Numbered from the stretch's first letter, positions 52,596 to 62,217 are shown. The stretch is DNA of 64,000 nucleotides from VGNY01 sp964549635 (GCA_964549635.1 CAZJVJ010000002.1:115256-179255); one strand, 5' to 3'. Numbers and translations: made by a program. The notes: generated from the letters alone by a model not told the origin.

Positions 52596-53165
52596 CTAAC
52601 CGATAATAATCTCATCTAGTGCTCGTTTGGGTACATGGTGCACGCCCTGACTATCCCGCCAGTATTTAATATTACCGTCTATCCCGACCGGCTCGATAAC
52701 CACCTTTTCCTTTGGTTTGCCCAGAGCAATGACAAGCAGTATCTCATAGCGCGGAGGTATCCCAATTGCTTTGCTAAGCTCTTGCCTATTTACAGTGGCA
52801 ATCATACAGCCACCTAGTCCTATTTCTGTAGCTCCCAGCAGGATGCTTTGGGCTGCTATTCCGTGATCACAGCCAAAGGAGCGGCTTATGTCTGTATCTC
52901 CCAGTATAATTATGTATGCTGATGGCCTCTCTCCCTCGCTTGGGCCTGGCCAGTCTTTTAGATAGCCAGCCCAGCCAAGATGTGGAAATATTTTGGCGTT
53001 CGTTTGTGGATCGCACGAAAGTATGTATTTCAGTGGTTGCAAGTTGAGTGCCGAAGCCGAAAGTCGAGCCAAATCAACGAGTTCTCTCAATGTTTCGCGT
53101 TCAATAGCAACTTCTTGATGGAACCTCCGATAGCTTCTGTTCATTAGTACCAAGTCTTTTAACAT
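52596..53165 (-). CDS. nitroreductase family protein
   Basis: FMN-dependent oxidoreductase of 189 residues. The MNRSYRRFHQE start, LRELVDLARLSASALNLQPLKYI and IAAQSILLGATEIGLGGCMIATVNRQEL match the family, with IPPRYEILLVIALGKPKEK near the end. It differs from the SagB-type protein upstream in the window. AGGAG precedes the ATG. Substrate unknown. Confidence 0.88.
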   Translation of the reverse strand: MLKDLVLMNRSYRRFHQEVAIERETLRELVDLARLSASALNLQPLKYILSCDPQTNAKIFPHLGWAGYLKDWPGPSEGERPSAYIIILGDTDISRSFGCDHGIAAQSILLGATEIGLGGCMIATVNRQELSKAIGIPPRYEILLVIALGKPKEKVVIEPVGIDGNIKYWRDSQGVHHVPKRALDEIIIG

Positions 53166-53376
53166 CCACCTTTCTCCTTCTAGGTTATTTTAAATTTTAA
53201 AAAGCCCTTTATTATTTTAAATCCTCTTTAGTGAGCCCTCTTTCATAGCCTTTAAAGCGCCCTGCCAAAAGAAGTGGATTGGCGCACTGGTAACGGAATT
53301 GCAGACACCTTTAGAAAAAAGTTTATAATTGAGCTACTGTTCCTAGAACGTCTGTAGCGACCTAAAACCGGAGATA

Positions 53377-53547
53377 CTATTGAAAGGAAGCTGGCCTCTT
53401 CCGGTTTAGTTTTTTTAACTCCAACAAAATTTCCCTTAGCAATAGGAGTTCGAGGCGACGCCAGTTTACGTCGCTTGCTAATTTTGCCCACCTCCGCGGG
53501 TCATCAGACAAAAATTCCTCAACTAGTTCAGTCACACTTTTTGCCAT
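53377..53547 (-). CDS. 56-residue helical hypothetical protein
   Basis: An ATG at 53547 with AAGG upstream opens a 56-codon frame. The product starts MAKSVTELVEEFLSDDPRRW and continues with LELLLLREILLELKKLNRK; it has heptad-like leucines, one Trp pair and mixed charges, so it looks like a soluble amphipathic helical protein rather than noise. A 79-codon frame over the same bases in another phase is Ser/Arg-rich and less convincing. The rest of the gap 53166-53629 holds nothing I can name. Function unknown. Confidence 0.45.
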   Translation of the reverse strand: MAKSVTELVEEFLSDDPRRWAKLASDVNWRRLELLLLREILLELKKLNRKRPASFQ

Positions 53548-53629
53548 TTTAATTACCTTTCAATGTATGTTTTAATCCAACTTTACTACATCCTAGAGAG
53601 TGCGATGTCTTACGGATTTATGGGTTCCT

Positions 53630-54229
53630 TTAATATACTAGAACCAGTCCCACTGAAATGGCGCAAGGTATCTGGCTGAGATCGCCAAGAAGCGGATAAG
53701 ACTTCCAGCCAACTTTGTTTATCAAATCTACCACATCTATCCCCATAGCTTCCATTGCTGGTCTGGCTCGCAATGGGAAACGGCACCTGCCACTGTCTAT
53801 AAATTGGCAGATTAAGCCACGGCACAGGTAGTCTTTGCATGAACCGCCTCCGAAACCCATTGCCAGATGATAGCCAGATTGATATGCCAACCTCTCTATG
53901 GCATAGACGATTTCGCTACTCTTTTGGTGGAAGAGGAGAGTCTCCTGTCCATTTTTGCCTTGTTTACTTTCTGGTGCGTAGGCTTCGATAGGCTCGAGGT
54001 GTGTTTTAAGTAGTATTCCCCAGGAAAACCTGGCAAAAGCTTTACGGACGAGGTCTAGTTCCGGGACATAAGGCGGACAGTTGGGGGTCTCTCCGGCGCG
54101 GAGACAGCGCGGCACTGTACATTTTAGCCTTACCCGTTCATCTATATTGATCTGTTCCGCACGTATTATCTCAGCTGCAGCAGCTCCCAGCTCCAGTGCC
54201 TTTTGTCGGAAGGTCTCTAAGTCAAACAT
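53630..54229 (-). CDS. DUF2284 metal-binding protein
   Basis: Cys-rich protein of a family annotated as predicted metal-binding. The ATG at 54229 (MFDLETFRQ) lies 8 bases after GGAGG and is preferred to the start 20 codons earlier; 199 residues. CTVPRC, CLRAGETPNCPPYVP, GGGSCKDYLCRGLICQF and GRCRFPLRARPAMEAMGIDV carry eight or more Cys, enough for one or more Fe-S clusters. Function unknown; family members occur mostly in anaerobes. Confidence 0.82.
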   Translation of the reverse strand: MFDLETFRQKALELGAAAAEIIRAEQINIDERVRLKCTVPRCLRAGETPNCPPYVPELDLVRKAFARFSWGILLKTHLEPIEAYAPESKQGKNGQETLLFHQKSSEIVYAIERLAYQSGYHLAMGFGGGSCKDYLCRGLICQFIDSGRCRFPLRARPAMEAMGIDVVDLINKVGWKSYPLLGDLSQIPCAISVGLVLVY

Positions 54230-54407
54230 TAGCATTTCCTCCGGTAGCTGAGTAATAAATGGTCTTGTGACTGCCTTTCTTAGTGTCATTTGTTTTCTCC
54301 ATACGTCTCTTGTTTTAGTATACCGATTTTCCTCCGGTCAAGGTTCGTCCGTGTACTGAGGTATGTTTAATAAGCGAATAATATCAAAAGCGTTACCAAT
54401 TTGGCCA

Positions 54408-54974
54408 TTATAGCGGAAGAAATTGTGAGCCCCACGAACCAAGATAGGCGAAGAATATGTGCTTGGGTACTCTGCCAGCAGCACCGAATAGTATGAATTT
54501 CCATACAGGAAAACGCAGCAAGCCAGCGGCGGCACCGGCGATATCAAAAAGTGGATTTGGTATCAGGGCCAGGACGAAAATAGTTATGCTGCCCCATCTT
54601 TTCATCCATTGTACCATTCTATTGTAGATTGTTACGTTTTCTATGGCTATTCGTCCACCGTAGCCTAAAAGATAGCCGGTCATTTCTCCGAGTGTTCCCC
54701 CCAACCCTGATATGATTCCCACCAAGATAGGATTTAGGATAGCCCCCATAGTTGCCACCAGAATCCAGCCCGGCACAGGTACTACTATGCTACTGCAGGT
54801 TATTACTGATATGACAAAGACGCCCAAATAGCCGTATATTTCCAGTCCTGCCACCCTTTCTCGATTTACCAGAAGAAGCATAGAAAGGGCTAGCACGAAG
54901 AGAAGTGCCAGAATTTGCAAATAACGCTCCCTGGTCCAGAAGTGTTTGTTAGCTTGATTGCTTGCCTGTTGCAT
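54408..54974 (-). CDS. VTT-domain (DedA/TVP38-like) membrane protein
   Basis: Integral membrane protein of 188 residues with about five hydrophobic segments. VPVPGWILVATMGAILNPILVGIISGLGGTLGEMTGYLLGYGGR and the later ALIPNPLFDIAGAAAGLLRFPVWKF are the VTT signature (F/Y-x4-R-loop-like and G-x-x-x-V/I/A-x-x-x-x-F). Relatives scramble lipids such as undecaprenyl phosphate or phosphatidylethanolamine. It starts 4 bases after the MFS gene stop with AAGG as ribosome site, so the two are coupled. Confidence 0.85.
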   Translation of the reverse strand: MQQASNQANKHFWTRERYLQILALLFVLALSMLLLVNRERVAGLEIYGYLGVFVISVITCSSIVVPVPGWILVATMGAILNPILVGIISGLGGTLGEMTGYLLGYGGRIAIENVTIYNRMVQWMKRWGSITIFVLALIPNPLFDIAGAAAGLLRFPVWKFILFGAAGRVPKHIFFAYLGSWGSQFLPL

Positions 54975-54978
54975 TTGG

Positions 54979-56235
54979 TTACCTTTTCACCCTAACAGGT
55001 ATTACGAGTGTTGAACCGAGAACGAAATATAAAACGCACATTACTAGCATGAACGAATACCCGAGGCCGGCCTGCTGGCTATTGAAAAAGTCGATTGCCG
55101 GACCAGTGAGCCTTGCCAGCGCTCCAGCACCGGCAGTTGCTATATTGGTCAGGCCCAGATACCGGGCTTCATCACCCGATGGAACGAGGTCTGTAGCCAG
55201 CGCCCAGTTTGTGCTGAGAAAAGCTCCTGAAGAAATTCCAATGAGTCCGCCGCAAATCAAGATACCAGCATACGTACGAGTAAAGTACAGTACCACAATG
55301 CCTATGATGCCGAGAAGTCCTGAGAAGAAGATGATCGGTTTACGCCCCAATCTATCTGAAAGCTGTCCTGCAGGGTAAACGGCCAGGAGGAGGAAAACGC
55401 CTACGGTAATCAATAAGTCTGCAGTCACACCTGCCGGGTTGGGGTGGTGGATTACATCTCGTATGAAATATAAGGCGAAGGTCTGTAGTATTACCATCGC
55501 CATCAAGACAAATAATCGTGATATAAGAAACCAGACAAAGTCGGGATTTCTTTTAATATCGATCTTATAGGCACCTGCCATGGCTTTGGCAGGGGTAGAT
55601 TGATCGTTTGAAGAAAACGGTTGTTCTCTAACAGTCAGTATGGTAGTAATCATGCCACCGAGCAAGACCAAACCGGGAACACCTATTGCCATCCATAGCC
55701 ATAATATTTCGCCATTTTGATTGGAGTAATTATCCATAAAGTAGGCCACCACACGCAGAAAAGCTACACTGGCTAGTATCTCAGCTAGGTTTTTAGCACC
55801 GGATGCTACTCCTTTCCGTCCTTGGGGCACTAAGTCCGGAATAAAGGCTTGAAATGGCCCCTGTGCGATATTGGTGGCAATCTGCAGCAAGCAATAACCC
55901 AGAAAAAGGAAAGGGAAGCTGTCAGAAAGCGCTGTACTCGGAAGAAAAAGTAGGGCTAGCAGTGTACCTGAGAGGATGAATGGGCGCCTGCGACCGAAAC
56001 GAGAATTGAGCCGGTCACTTATCGCCCCAGCAATAGGCTGGACAAACACGGCTATTATTGAACCGGTGAAGGTTAGAAGACCAAGATAGGTGTTCTTTTG
56101 CTCTTCAGGGGTAAATTCTAAGAGGCGAAGCGGCAATATCAGTGTGTGTAGACTGGGCCATAGTACAGCTAGTGCAGCGCCAAAGATACTTATTTTGACA
56201 TAATCAACTGGGCGAAAAATTCTTTCTTTAGACAT
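54979..56235 (-). CDS. MFS transporter, SLC45/GPH-like
   Basis: Twelve-helix transporter. The RFGRRRPFILSGTLLALLFL loop near residue 74 and the second-half GQLSDRLGRKPIIFFSG repeat are the MFS A motifs, and the first is like sugar transporters of the SLC45/GPH group. ATG 56235 (MSKERIFRPVDYVK) gives 418 residues; a longer frame begins 21 codons earlier, and neither has a clear ribosome site. Substrate unknown, possibly a sugar. Next gene is the VTT protein. Confidence 0.82.
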   Translation of the reverse strand: MSKERIFRPVDYVKISIFGAALAVLWPSLHTLILPLRLLEFTPEEQKNTYLGLLTFTGSIIAVFVQPIAGAISDRLNSRFGRRRPFILSGTLLALLFLPSTALSDSFPFLFLGYCLLQIATNIAQGPFQAFIPDLVPQGRKGVASGAKNLAEILASVAFLRVVAYFMDNYSNQNGEILWLWMAIGVPGLVLLGGMITTILTVREQPFSSNDQSTPAKAMAGAYKIDIKRNPDFVWFLISRLFVLMAMVILQTFALYFIRDVIHHPNPAGVTADLLITVGVFLLLAVYPAGQLSDRLGRKPIIFFSGLLGIIGIVVLYFTRTYAGILICGGLIGISSGAFLSTNWALATDLVPSGDEARYLGLTNIATAGAGALARLTGPAIDFFNSQQAGLGYSFMLVMCVLYFVLGSTLVIPVRVKR

Positions 56236-56412
56236 TGTTGTGTTGTTAGCTATCTTTGGAACAATCAGAAAAGTCTTGCATGGCCCATAGTTTACCATAT
56301 TATTAGCCAGTGGGTTTCTTCAGCTTTCAAAAGTTTCCTCGCTTAATTAAGCTTCGGAAAAATGTGGCAACCAATCCGTGTTTGTAACTGTTCGTTTGAT
56401 GTTGTAACTGTG

Positions 56413-57156
56413 CTAGATTTTCGGCAAAATGGCGGAATATTTCTGCATGCGGCTAAGATGGGCCTCGGATTGTATTAGCCAGGTCATCCAGCATAGCTCG
56501 ATGGCTTTGTAACCGACCTGTGGCGCAATTTGTTCGACGAGCTGGATAAATTCAATATCTGTAGATGGCAATTCTATGTTTGCCTGGACAAGTATGTTGC
56601 CGATAACCCTTTTCACTATCTTGTCCGGCATTACTGTGTCCACACCCCCCATCATTCTCAGATACTGAAAAGTGTTTATGCCAACGCCTTTGATTATTCC
56701 TATAGGGTCTTTTTCCCAATTTTCCAGTCGAGCGCATTGCGCCCAGTAAACAAGAGCCTGCTTATCGTCAAGTTTCCTTTGTCTTTTTAGTGCTGTTAGA
56801 TAAGTGGCTATGGATTTTGCTATGTGCCAGGAGCGCTTATTTTTCCACACTTGCTCAAGTTCATCATCAGAAGCCGATGGCAATTCTTCAAGACTTCGGA
56901 TTTTCGCTGATTCTACGAATTTCAGTCTGAATCTCTCAATTCTGGGCACTACTGTTTGAAAGTAGTTCAGGCCAATTGAAGTAAAAGCGGCATCAACGAC
57001 CATTAAAACTACATTTCCATACCATCTTTCCGTTTTGAGACAACGTTCACAATATTCCTTCACCTCGGGTACTTTCTGCATGTAGCTGTCAACTATTTTT
57101 TTGAGATTTGAGCCGGTTATATCTGACACTTTTTGTCTACGTTGGCCCATTTTCAT
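56413..57156 (-). CDS. HhH-GPD-like hypothetical protein
   Basis: I do not recognise a named family for all 247 residues. IIKGVGINTFQYLRMMGG near residue 155, followed by the D in VMPDKIVKRVIG, looks like the helix-hairpin-helix and catalytic Asp (normally near VDTHVxRV) of endonuclease III-type DNA glycosylases. There is no C-terminal Cys4 cluster. The N-terminal 140 residues are helical and unlike the standard enzyme. It could be a diverged DNA glycosylase or a non-catalytic relative. Start ATG 57156 lacks a ribosome site. Confidence 0.55.
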   Translation of the reverse strand: MKMGQRRQKVSDITGSNLKKIVDSYMQKVPEVKEYCERCLKTERWYGNVVLMVVDAAFTSIGLNYFQTVVPRIERFRLKFVESAKIRSLEELPSASDDELEQVWKNKRSWHIAKSIATYLTALKRQRKLDDKQALVYWAQCARLENWEKDPIGIIKGVGINTFQYLRMMGGVDTVMPDKIVKRVIGNILVQANIELPSTDIEFIQLVEQIAPQVGYKAIELCWMTWLIQSEAHLSRMQKYSAILPKI

Positions 57157-57280
57157 AGTTTTATTGCTGTAAGGTCAAATTGAAGTAACAACGAAGCTAC
57201 AATTTTTTGTAGTTGCTAGACTTAAAGCTTTAGGCTTTATCAGCGAAACATTTTTCGCTTTCAGCTAGTGAGTTTTGGTT

Positions 57281-57814
57281 TTAGACCCGCCACCAGCCCA
57301 ATATGGCAACTGCGCTTAGTGTGACACCAGCGATTAAGGCGCCTAGCCAGCCCATGAGGCATAGGGAGGTGACAACTGTGCCGGCGATTATAACACCGCA
57401 AAAGATAGCTAAGAAAGCGTAGCGGAATCTCATGCCCCGCAGGAAGGCTGCTATAGAGCCGGTCCAGGCACCGGTAAATGGAAGCGGAATTGCAACAAAC
57501 AGTATCAGCCCGATTCGCTCATATTTTTCTATGAGTTTACCGTGCTGTCTCGTGCGCTGGAAAACCCAGTTCACTAGTTTTCTGCCAGTTCCTATTTTGC
57601 TGATAATGCTGGCTAATGATTCGAAGAAAAGTAGCAGTATGGGCACAGGCAGCAAATTGCCGGTGATAGCCAGGCAGAATGCCCAGTACCAGGGCATGTG
57701 GAAAATATTTATGGCTACTGGTAGCGCACCGCGGAGTTCTATTATGGGTAAAGCAGATATGATGATGACTATAAGTTCCCGAGCAATGTTTAGGCTGATG
57801 ATTTGTTCAAGCAT
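57281..57814 (-). CDS. small multidrug export-like membrane protein (COG2426)
   Basis: Integral membrane protein of 177 residues with five hydrophobic segments. ALPIIELRGALPVAI near residue 21, NLLPVPILLLFFE near residue 54 and IPLPFTGAWTGSIAAFLRG near residue 113 match the family called putative small multi-drug export protein. Its transport role has not been shown, to my knowledge. It is divergent from yebC. Confidence 0.85.
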   Translation of the reverse strand: MLEQIISLNIARELIVIIISALPIIELRGALPVAINIFHMPWYWAFCLAITGNLLPVPILLLFFESLASIISKIGTGRKLVNWVFQRTRQHGKLIEKYERIGLILFVAIPLPFTGAWTGSIAAFLRGMRFRYAFLAIFCGVIIAGTVVTSLCLMGWLGALIAGVTLSAVAILGWWRV

Positions 57815-57979
57815 TCTTTAACGCTTAATAGGCTTTTGCGACCATTATATCACTAAATGTTATGTGCTGGACTGGCGGTAAAACTGACATGCTTTCCTCA
57901 TGATCAACAAAGTGCCTTTATTCGCGTTCTGTAGCTTTACGATGAAGAGATATGGTGGTAAAATTAGTTTGAAGTACAT

Positions 57980-58732
57980 ATGTCAGGACATTCTAAGTGG
58001 GCACAGATTAAGCGGCAGAAGGGGGTTGCCGACGCCAGGCGTGGGCAGCTATTCACTAAACTGACGCGTGAAATTATGGTAGCTGTGCGCGAAGGAGGGC
58101 CTAACCCGGAATCCAATTTCCGTCTCCGTTTAGCAATACAGAAAGCTCGTGACAATAACATGCCATCGGAGAATATTGAACGGGCAATAAAACGGGGGAG
58201 TGGCGAATTAGAAGTCTCTAGCCTTTCAAGTTTGACGATTGAGGGTTATGGCCCAAATGGTGTGGCGATTATGGTGGAGGCGCTGACTGATAATCGCAAT
58301 CGAACCATCCAGGAGGTCCGCAGTTTGTTTACCAGACATGGTGGTAATCTTGGTGAGAGTGGCTGTGTAGCCTGGCTGTTTGAGACCAGAGGTGTGATCA
58401 CTGTGGAGACTGCTGGCGTTGATGCGGAGGAGCTGGCTTTATTAGCTATAGACGCTGGTGCCGAAGATGTGAAGGTGGAGAAAGGTTACCTCGAAATATA
58501 TACTACGCCGCAGAGTTTAGAAATAGTACGCCGAGCAGTGGAGCAAGTTAAACCACCGGTTTCGGCTGAAATTTCTCGGGTAGCTAAGACCACAGTAACA
58601 TTAGATGAAAAGGAGGCTATACAAACGTTGAAGCTGCTGGACCATTTGGAAGAGCTGGATGATGTCCAGCGCGTTTTTGCCAACCTCGATTATTCCGATG
58701 CGGTTCTTGAGAAGTTGAAAGTTCAAGCTTAG
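57980..58732 (+). CDS. yebC: YebC/PmpR family protein
   Basis: The 250 residues begin SGHSKWAQIKRQKGVADARRGQLFTKL and include MPSENIERAIKRGSGE and EGYGPNGVAIMVEALTDNRNRT, all of the YebC/TACO1 family. Members act as transcription regulators or relieve ribosome stalling at proline stretches. It stands 2 bases before ruvC, the common yebC-ruvC-ruvA order. Confidence 0.95.
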   Translation: MSGHSKWAQIKRQKGVADARRGQLFTKLTREIMVAVREGGPNPESNFRLRLAIQKARDNNMPSENIERAIKRGSGELEVSSLSSLTIEGYGPNGVAIMVEALTDNRNRTIQEVRSLFTRHGGNLGESGCVAWLFETRGVITVETAGVDAEELALLAIDAGAEDVKVEKGYLEIYTTPQSLEIVRRAVEQVKPPVSAEISRVAKTTVTLDEKEAIQTLKLLDHLEELDDVQRVFANLDYSDAVLEKLKVQA

Positions 58733-58734
58733 TT

Positions 58735-59232
58735 ATGCGTGTTCTTGGTATCGACCCTGGCACTATAAATCTGGGCTACGGTGTGGTTGACGAGGAGGGG
58801 GCTGTGATGAGAATTGTTGGCTACGGAGTATTGAACTTATCTACTAAGGTCCCTGTAGAGAAGCGTTTAGCTTCTTTGTATAGAAAACTTGATGAAATAG
58901 TGGCTCGTTACCAACCTGATGAAGTAGCTATAGAGGAACCGTTTGTAGCTGGGAATGCTCGCTCAGCTTTAGCCGTGGGCAGAGCTCAGGCAATAGCCAT
59001 TCTGGCTGCAGCCACTAAGAACCTGCCTATTTTTCGGTATCTCCCAGCCCAAGTGAAGCAACAGGTGACTGATTATGGTGGCAGCAACAAACAGCAAGTG
59101 CAGGAGATGGTAAAAATTCAGCTGGGACTACCACAGCCTCCAAAGCCCAGCGATGCTGCCGATGCTTTAGCTGTTGCCATTTGTCACCTTCAGCAGAGAC
59201 ATCTCGACCGCCTTTTGACCAGAGGCAAGTGA
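58735..59232 (+). CDS. ruvC: Holliday junction resolvase RuvC
   Basis: Endonuclease that cuts Holliday junctions. The 165 residues start MRVLGIDPGTINLGYGVVD (Asp7), have IEEPFVAGNARSALAVGRAQ near residue 64 (Glu) and KPSDAADALAVAICH near residue 139, together the metal-binding acids. Its stop lies 3 bases before ruvA. Overlap-like spacing shows one transcript with yebC. Confidence 0.97.
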   Translation: MRVLGIDPGTINLGYGVVDEEGAVMRIVGYGVLNLSTKVPVEKRLASLYRKLDEIVARYQPDEVAIEEPFVAGNARSALAVGRAQAIAILAAATKNLPIFRYLPAQVKQQVTDYGGSNKQQVQEMVKIQLGLPQPPKPSDAADALAVAICHLQQRHLDRLLTRGK

Positions 59233-59235
59233 AAG

Positions 59236-59820
59236 ATGATAGTAGCGGTGGAAGGAATTTTGCAAAGCCGTGGGATTGACTCGGCGGTTATCAAAGTTGG
59301 CCCAGTAAGCCTACAAGTTTATGTTCCAGGCTCCACTTTGGGGCGGCTTGGTGCAATTGGTGAAAAAGTATGCTTATGCACCTATCTTTATATAAAGGAC
59401 GATAATCTCTCTCTTTATGGCTTTGCTTCGACTGAGGAATTGGAGCTTTTCCGCCATTTGATTTCTGTTTCAGGTATTGGTCCCAAAACAGCTCTGGCAG
59501 TGCTTTCCACGTTCAATTCCGAGCAGCTTATTTCAGCTATAGTCAGTGGTAACGTTGAGCTTCTCAGTCAAGTGCCGGGTCTGGGTAAAAAAATGGCAGG
59601 ACGTATCGTGTTAGAGCTGAAAAGTAAAATAGAGAAGTTGCCTGTGGGAGCTATCACTATAGGGTTAACAAAGGAAGATGCCGACGTGGTGGCAGCATTG
59701 ACCAACCTGGGCTATTCTTTGAGAGAAGCCACACAAGCTGTTTCAAGTTTGCGTGTTTCTCCGGAGTTAGACCTGGAAGAGAAGCTCAAGCTGGTATTGA
59801 GGCAGTTAGCCAAAGCATAG
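59236..59820 (+). CDS. ruvA: Holliday junction DNA helicase subunit RuvA
   Basis: Binds four-way junctions and loads RuvB. The 194 residues have an OB-like N-terminal domain, the HhH pairs LISVSGIGPKTALAVLS near residue 77 and LSQVPGLGKKMAGRIVLELK near residue 113, and a short C-terminal domain for RuvB binding (DVVAALTNLGYSLREA). ruvB is not in the window, so the set is split. Confidence 0.97.
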   Translation: MIVAVEGILQSRGIDSAVIKVGPVSLQVYVPGSTLGRLGAIGEKVCLCTYLYIKDDNLSLYGFASTEELELFRHLISVSGIGPKTALAVLSTFNSEQLISAIVSGNVELLSQVPGLGKKMAGRIVLELKSKIEKLPVGAITIGLTKEDADVVAALTNLGYSLREATQAVSSLRVSPELDLEEKLKLVLRQLAKA

Positions 59821-60160
59821 CCAAAAATGATGAAGTCCTGCCTGAAATTGTTTTACTGATTTGGTTGCTTTGTTTTCTTAGAAGCGGACAGTTCCCGTGC
59901 ATTAAGAGCGCCGTATCGAGAACTCGCATGGATTTGGAATTGGGTAAAAAGATAGGTAGCCTAAAAGGTCAGCCATGAAGATTAAAAAGAGTGCAAAATT
60001 CCTTCGGGGCAACTGCGCCAAGCTGTTAGCTGTAGCAGAGATAGTTTGTCCAAGCGCTAAGGGTCGAGAAAGAATCTGTCGCCGATGTTGGGAGTTGCCT
60101 TGACGAGATTGCCTATTGTGTATTTCAGTTGAAGTTGAATATGCGTACAAGGAGAATATT
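59821..60160 (+). other. 340-base gap with a 42-codon Cys-containing ORF
   Basis: The gap between ruvA and uvrB has no clear terminator or structured RNA. ATG 59975, six bases after AAGG, opens a 42-codon frame to TGA 60101-60103 with four Cys including a CRRC pair. It is basic and could be a tiny zinc-binding protein, but I know no relative. AAGGAG at the right end is the ribosome site of uvrB. Confidence 0.25.
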
Positions 60161-62161
60161 GTGCCGCCCTTCAAGATTGTTTCTGATTTCAAGCTTACTG
60201 GTGACCAGCCGCAAGCAGTGGACAAACTGGTTGAGGGGATAAAAAAAGGCTATAAGCATCAGACATTGCTCGGCGTCACTGGCTCTGGGAAGACTTTCAC
60301 CATGGCCAATGTGGTGGAAAGGGTACAGAAGCCGACCCTGGTTATCTGTCACAACAAGACTCTGGCTGCCCAGCTAGCTACTGAGTTCAAGGAATTTTTC
60401 CCTGATAATGCAGTGGAGTATTTCGTTAGTTATTATGATTATTATCAGCCTGAGGCTTATATTCCGAGCACTGACACCTATATAGAAAAAGAAATAGATA
60501 TAAATGACGAGATCGACAAGTTGCGACATGCGGCTACAAGGGCATTGTTCAACCGTCGTGATGTGCTCATAGTGGCTTCAGTGTCGTGTATTTACAGCTT
60601 GGGTGAGCCTGAGGAGTACCGCAGTTTTGTGGCCACTGTCAAAAGGGGTGAAAAATATAACCGAGATAGGCTTGTGCGTCGTCTGGTGGACATGCAGTAC
60701 GAAAGGAACGATTTTGATTTCACGCGAGGCAGGTTTCGTATTCGAGGTGATACTCTGGAAATTCAGCCGTCATATGAGGAGGTAGCGGTCAGGATCGAGT
60801 TCTGGGGAGATGAAGTCGAGCGTATCGTGGAGATTGACCCGCTTACTGGTGAACTCTTGGCTACCGTTGATTACGTCGATATTTATCCAGCAAAGCATTT
60901 TGTCACCTCACGAGATAAGCTGTTAGCAGCTATTGAAGACATCAAGGTTGAGCTGGAGGAAAGGTTGGGTGAGTTGAGAAGTCAGGGCAAGCTTCTTGAA
61001 GCAGCCAGGCTTGAAGCGCGGACTAACTACGACATCGAGATGCTTCGAGAAGTTGGTTATTGCCATGCTGTGGAGAACTATTCTCGCCACCTGCAACGTC
61101 GGTCGCCAGGCAGCCCACCGTGGACATTGCTTGATTATTTCCCGGATGATTTCTTACTGTTTATTGATGAGTCACATATGACGTTACCTCAAATACGCGG
61201 CATGTATCACGGTGATATTTCCCGAAAACAGACCCTGGTGGATTATGGTTTTCGCCTACCCTCGGCTTTGGATAATCGTCCCCTTAACTTCGACGAGTTT
61301 CAAGCACGGGTCAATCAGGTAATTTACGTCTCAGCAACGCCAGGCGATTACGAATATAGCCATAGCCAGCAGGTGGTAGAGCAATTGGTTCGTCCCACAG
61401 GTCTTCTTGAGCCTACTATTGACGTCAAACCTACTAAAGGGCAAATCGATGACCTTATTTATCAAATTAAGACAAGGGTAGAAAAAGGCGAGCGCTGTCT
61501 GGTGACCACTTTGACCAAGAGGATGGCTGAGCATCTGGCTGATTACCTTCGGGAGATGGAGATAAAGACGCATTATCTGCATTCTGAGATTGATACTCTG
61601 GAGAGAGTGGAGATTCTGCGTGACCTTCGGCTCGGCGTTTACGATGTTGTGGTGGGTATAAATTTACTGCGGGAGGGCTTGGATTTGCCCGAGGTGAGCT
61701 TGGTGGCTATCCTAGATGCCGACAAAGAGGGATATTTGAGGTCTAAGGAGGCGCTCATCCAGACCATGGGCAGAGCTGCCCGTCATGCCGATGGTCATGT
61801 CATCATGTATGCTGATACTATGACCACGGCGATGCGAGAAGCTATAGAGGAGACTCAGCGCCGGCGCCGGATTCAGGAGGCGTACAACAAAGAGCATGGC
61901 ATCACACCGCAGGGCATAAAGAAGGCGATTAAAGATATCACCGAGCGGGTCAAAGTTGTGGCGGAAGCTAAAGCGTCCTATACGCCGACCCCTATTTCCA
62001 GAGACGAGGTCATCCGGCTCATAAAAGACCTGGAATCCCAGATGAGAAAAGCGGCCAAGAATCTTGAATTCGAGAAGGCTGCTTTGCTCCGCGACCGCAT
62101 AATCGAGCTCAGAAAAGGTGAGGAGCTGTTCTCTCCGATGGTGAAATTCGTTAACAAATGA
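60161..62161 (+). CDS. uvrB: UvrABC system protein B
   Basis: DNA-damage recognition helicase of nucleotide excision repair. GTG 60161 with AGGAG six bases upstream gives 666 residues starting PPFKIVSDFKLTGDQPQAV; a TTG 15 codons earlier opens a longer frame without support. Walker A GVTGSGKTFTMANV near residue 39, the YYDYYQPEAYIPSTDTYIEK beta-hairpin near residue 92, FIDESHMTLPQIRGMY, the QTMGRAARH helicase motif VI and a C-terminal UVR domain (LEFEKAALLRDRI) are complete. Confidence 0.97.
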   Translation: MPPFKIVSDFKLTGDQPQAVDKLVEGIKKGYKHQTLLGVTGSGKTFTMANVVERVQKPTLVICHNKTLAAQLATEFKEFFPDNAVEYFVSYYDYYQPEAYIPSTDTYIEKEIDINDEIDKLRHAATRALFNRRDVLIVASVSCIYSLGEPEEYRSFVATVKRGEKYNRDRLVRRLVDMQYERNDFDFTRGRFRIRGDTLEIQPSYEEVAVRIEFWGDEVERIVEIDPLTGELLATVDYVDIYPAKHFVTSRDKLLAAIEDIKVELEERLGELRSQGKLLEAARLEARTNYDIEMLREVGYCHAVENYSRHLQRRSPGSPPWTLLDYFPDDFLLFIDESHMTLPQIRGMYHGDISRKQTLVDYGFRLPSALDNRPLNFDEFQARVNQVIYVSATPGDYEYSHSQQVVEQLVRPTGLLEPTIDVKPTKGQIDDLIYQIKTRVEKGERCLVTTLTKRMAEHLADYLREMEIKTHYLHSEIDTLERVEILRDLRLGVYDVVVGINLLREGLDLPEVSLVAILDADKEGYLRSKEALIQTMGRAARHADGHVIMYADTMTTAMREAIEETQRRRRIQEAYNKEHGITPQGIKKAIKDITERVKVVAEAKASYTPTPISRDEVIRLIKDLESQMRKAAKNLEFEKAALLRDRIIELRKGEELFSPMVKFVNK

Positions 62162-62217
62162 TATAGTTGTGTTAACATGCATCGAATCACAGAAGGCAAT
62201 TTTGTAAGGAGGTAGGG

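Noticed and set aside
53252..53491. 79-codon minus-strand ORF
   Set aside because: Ser/Arg/Pro-rich composition and an overlapping, better-looking 56-codon frame in another phase suggest it is a shadow.
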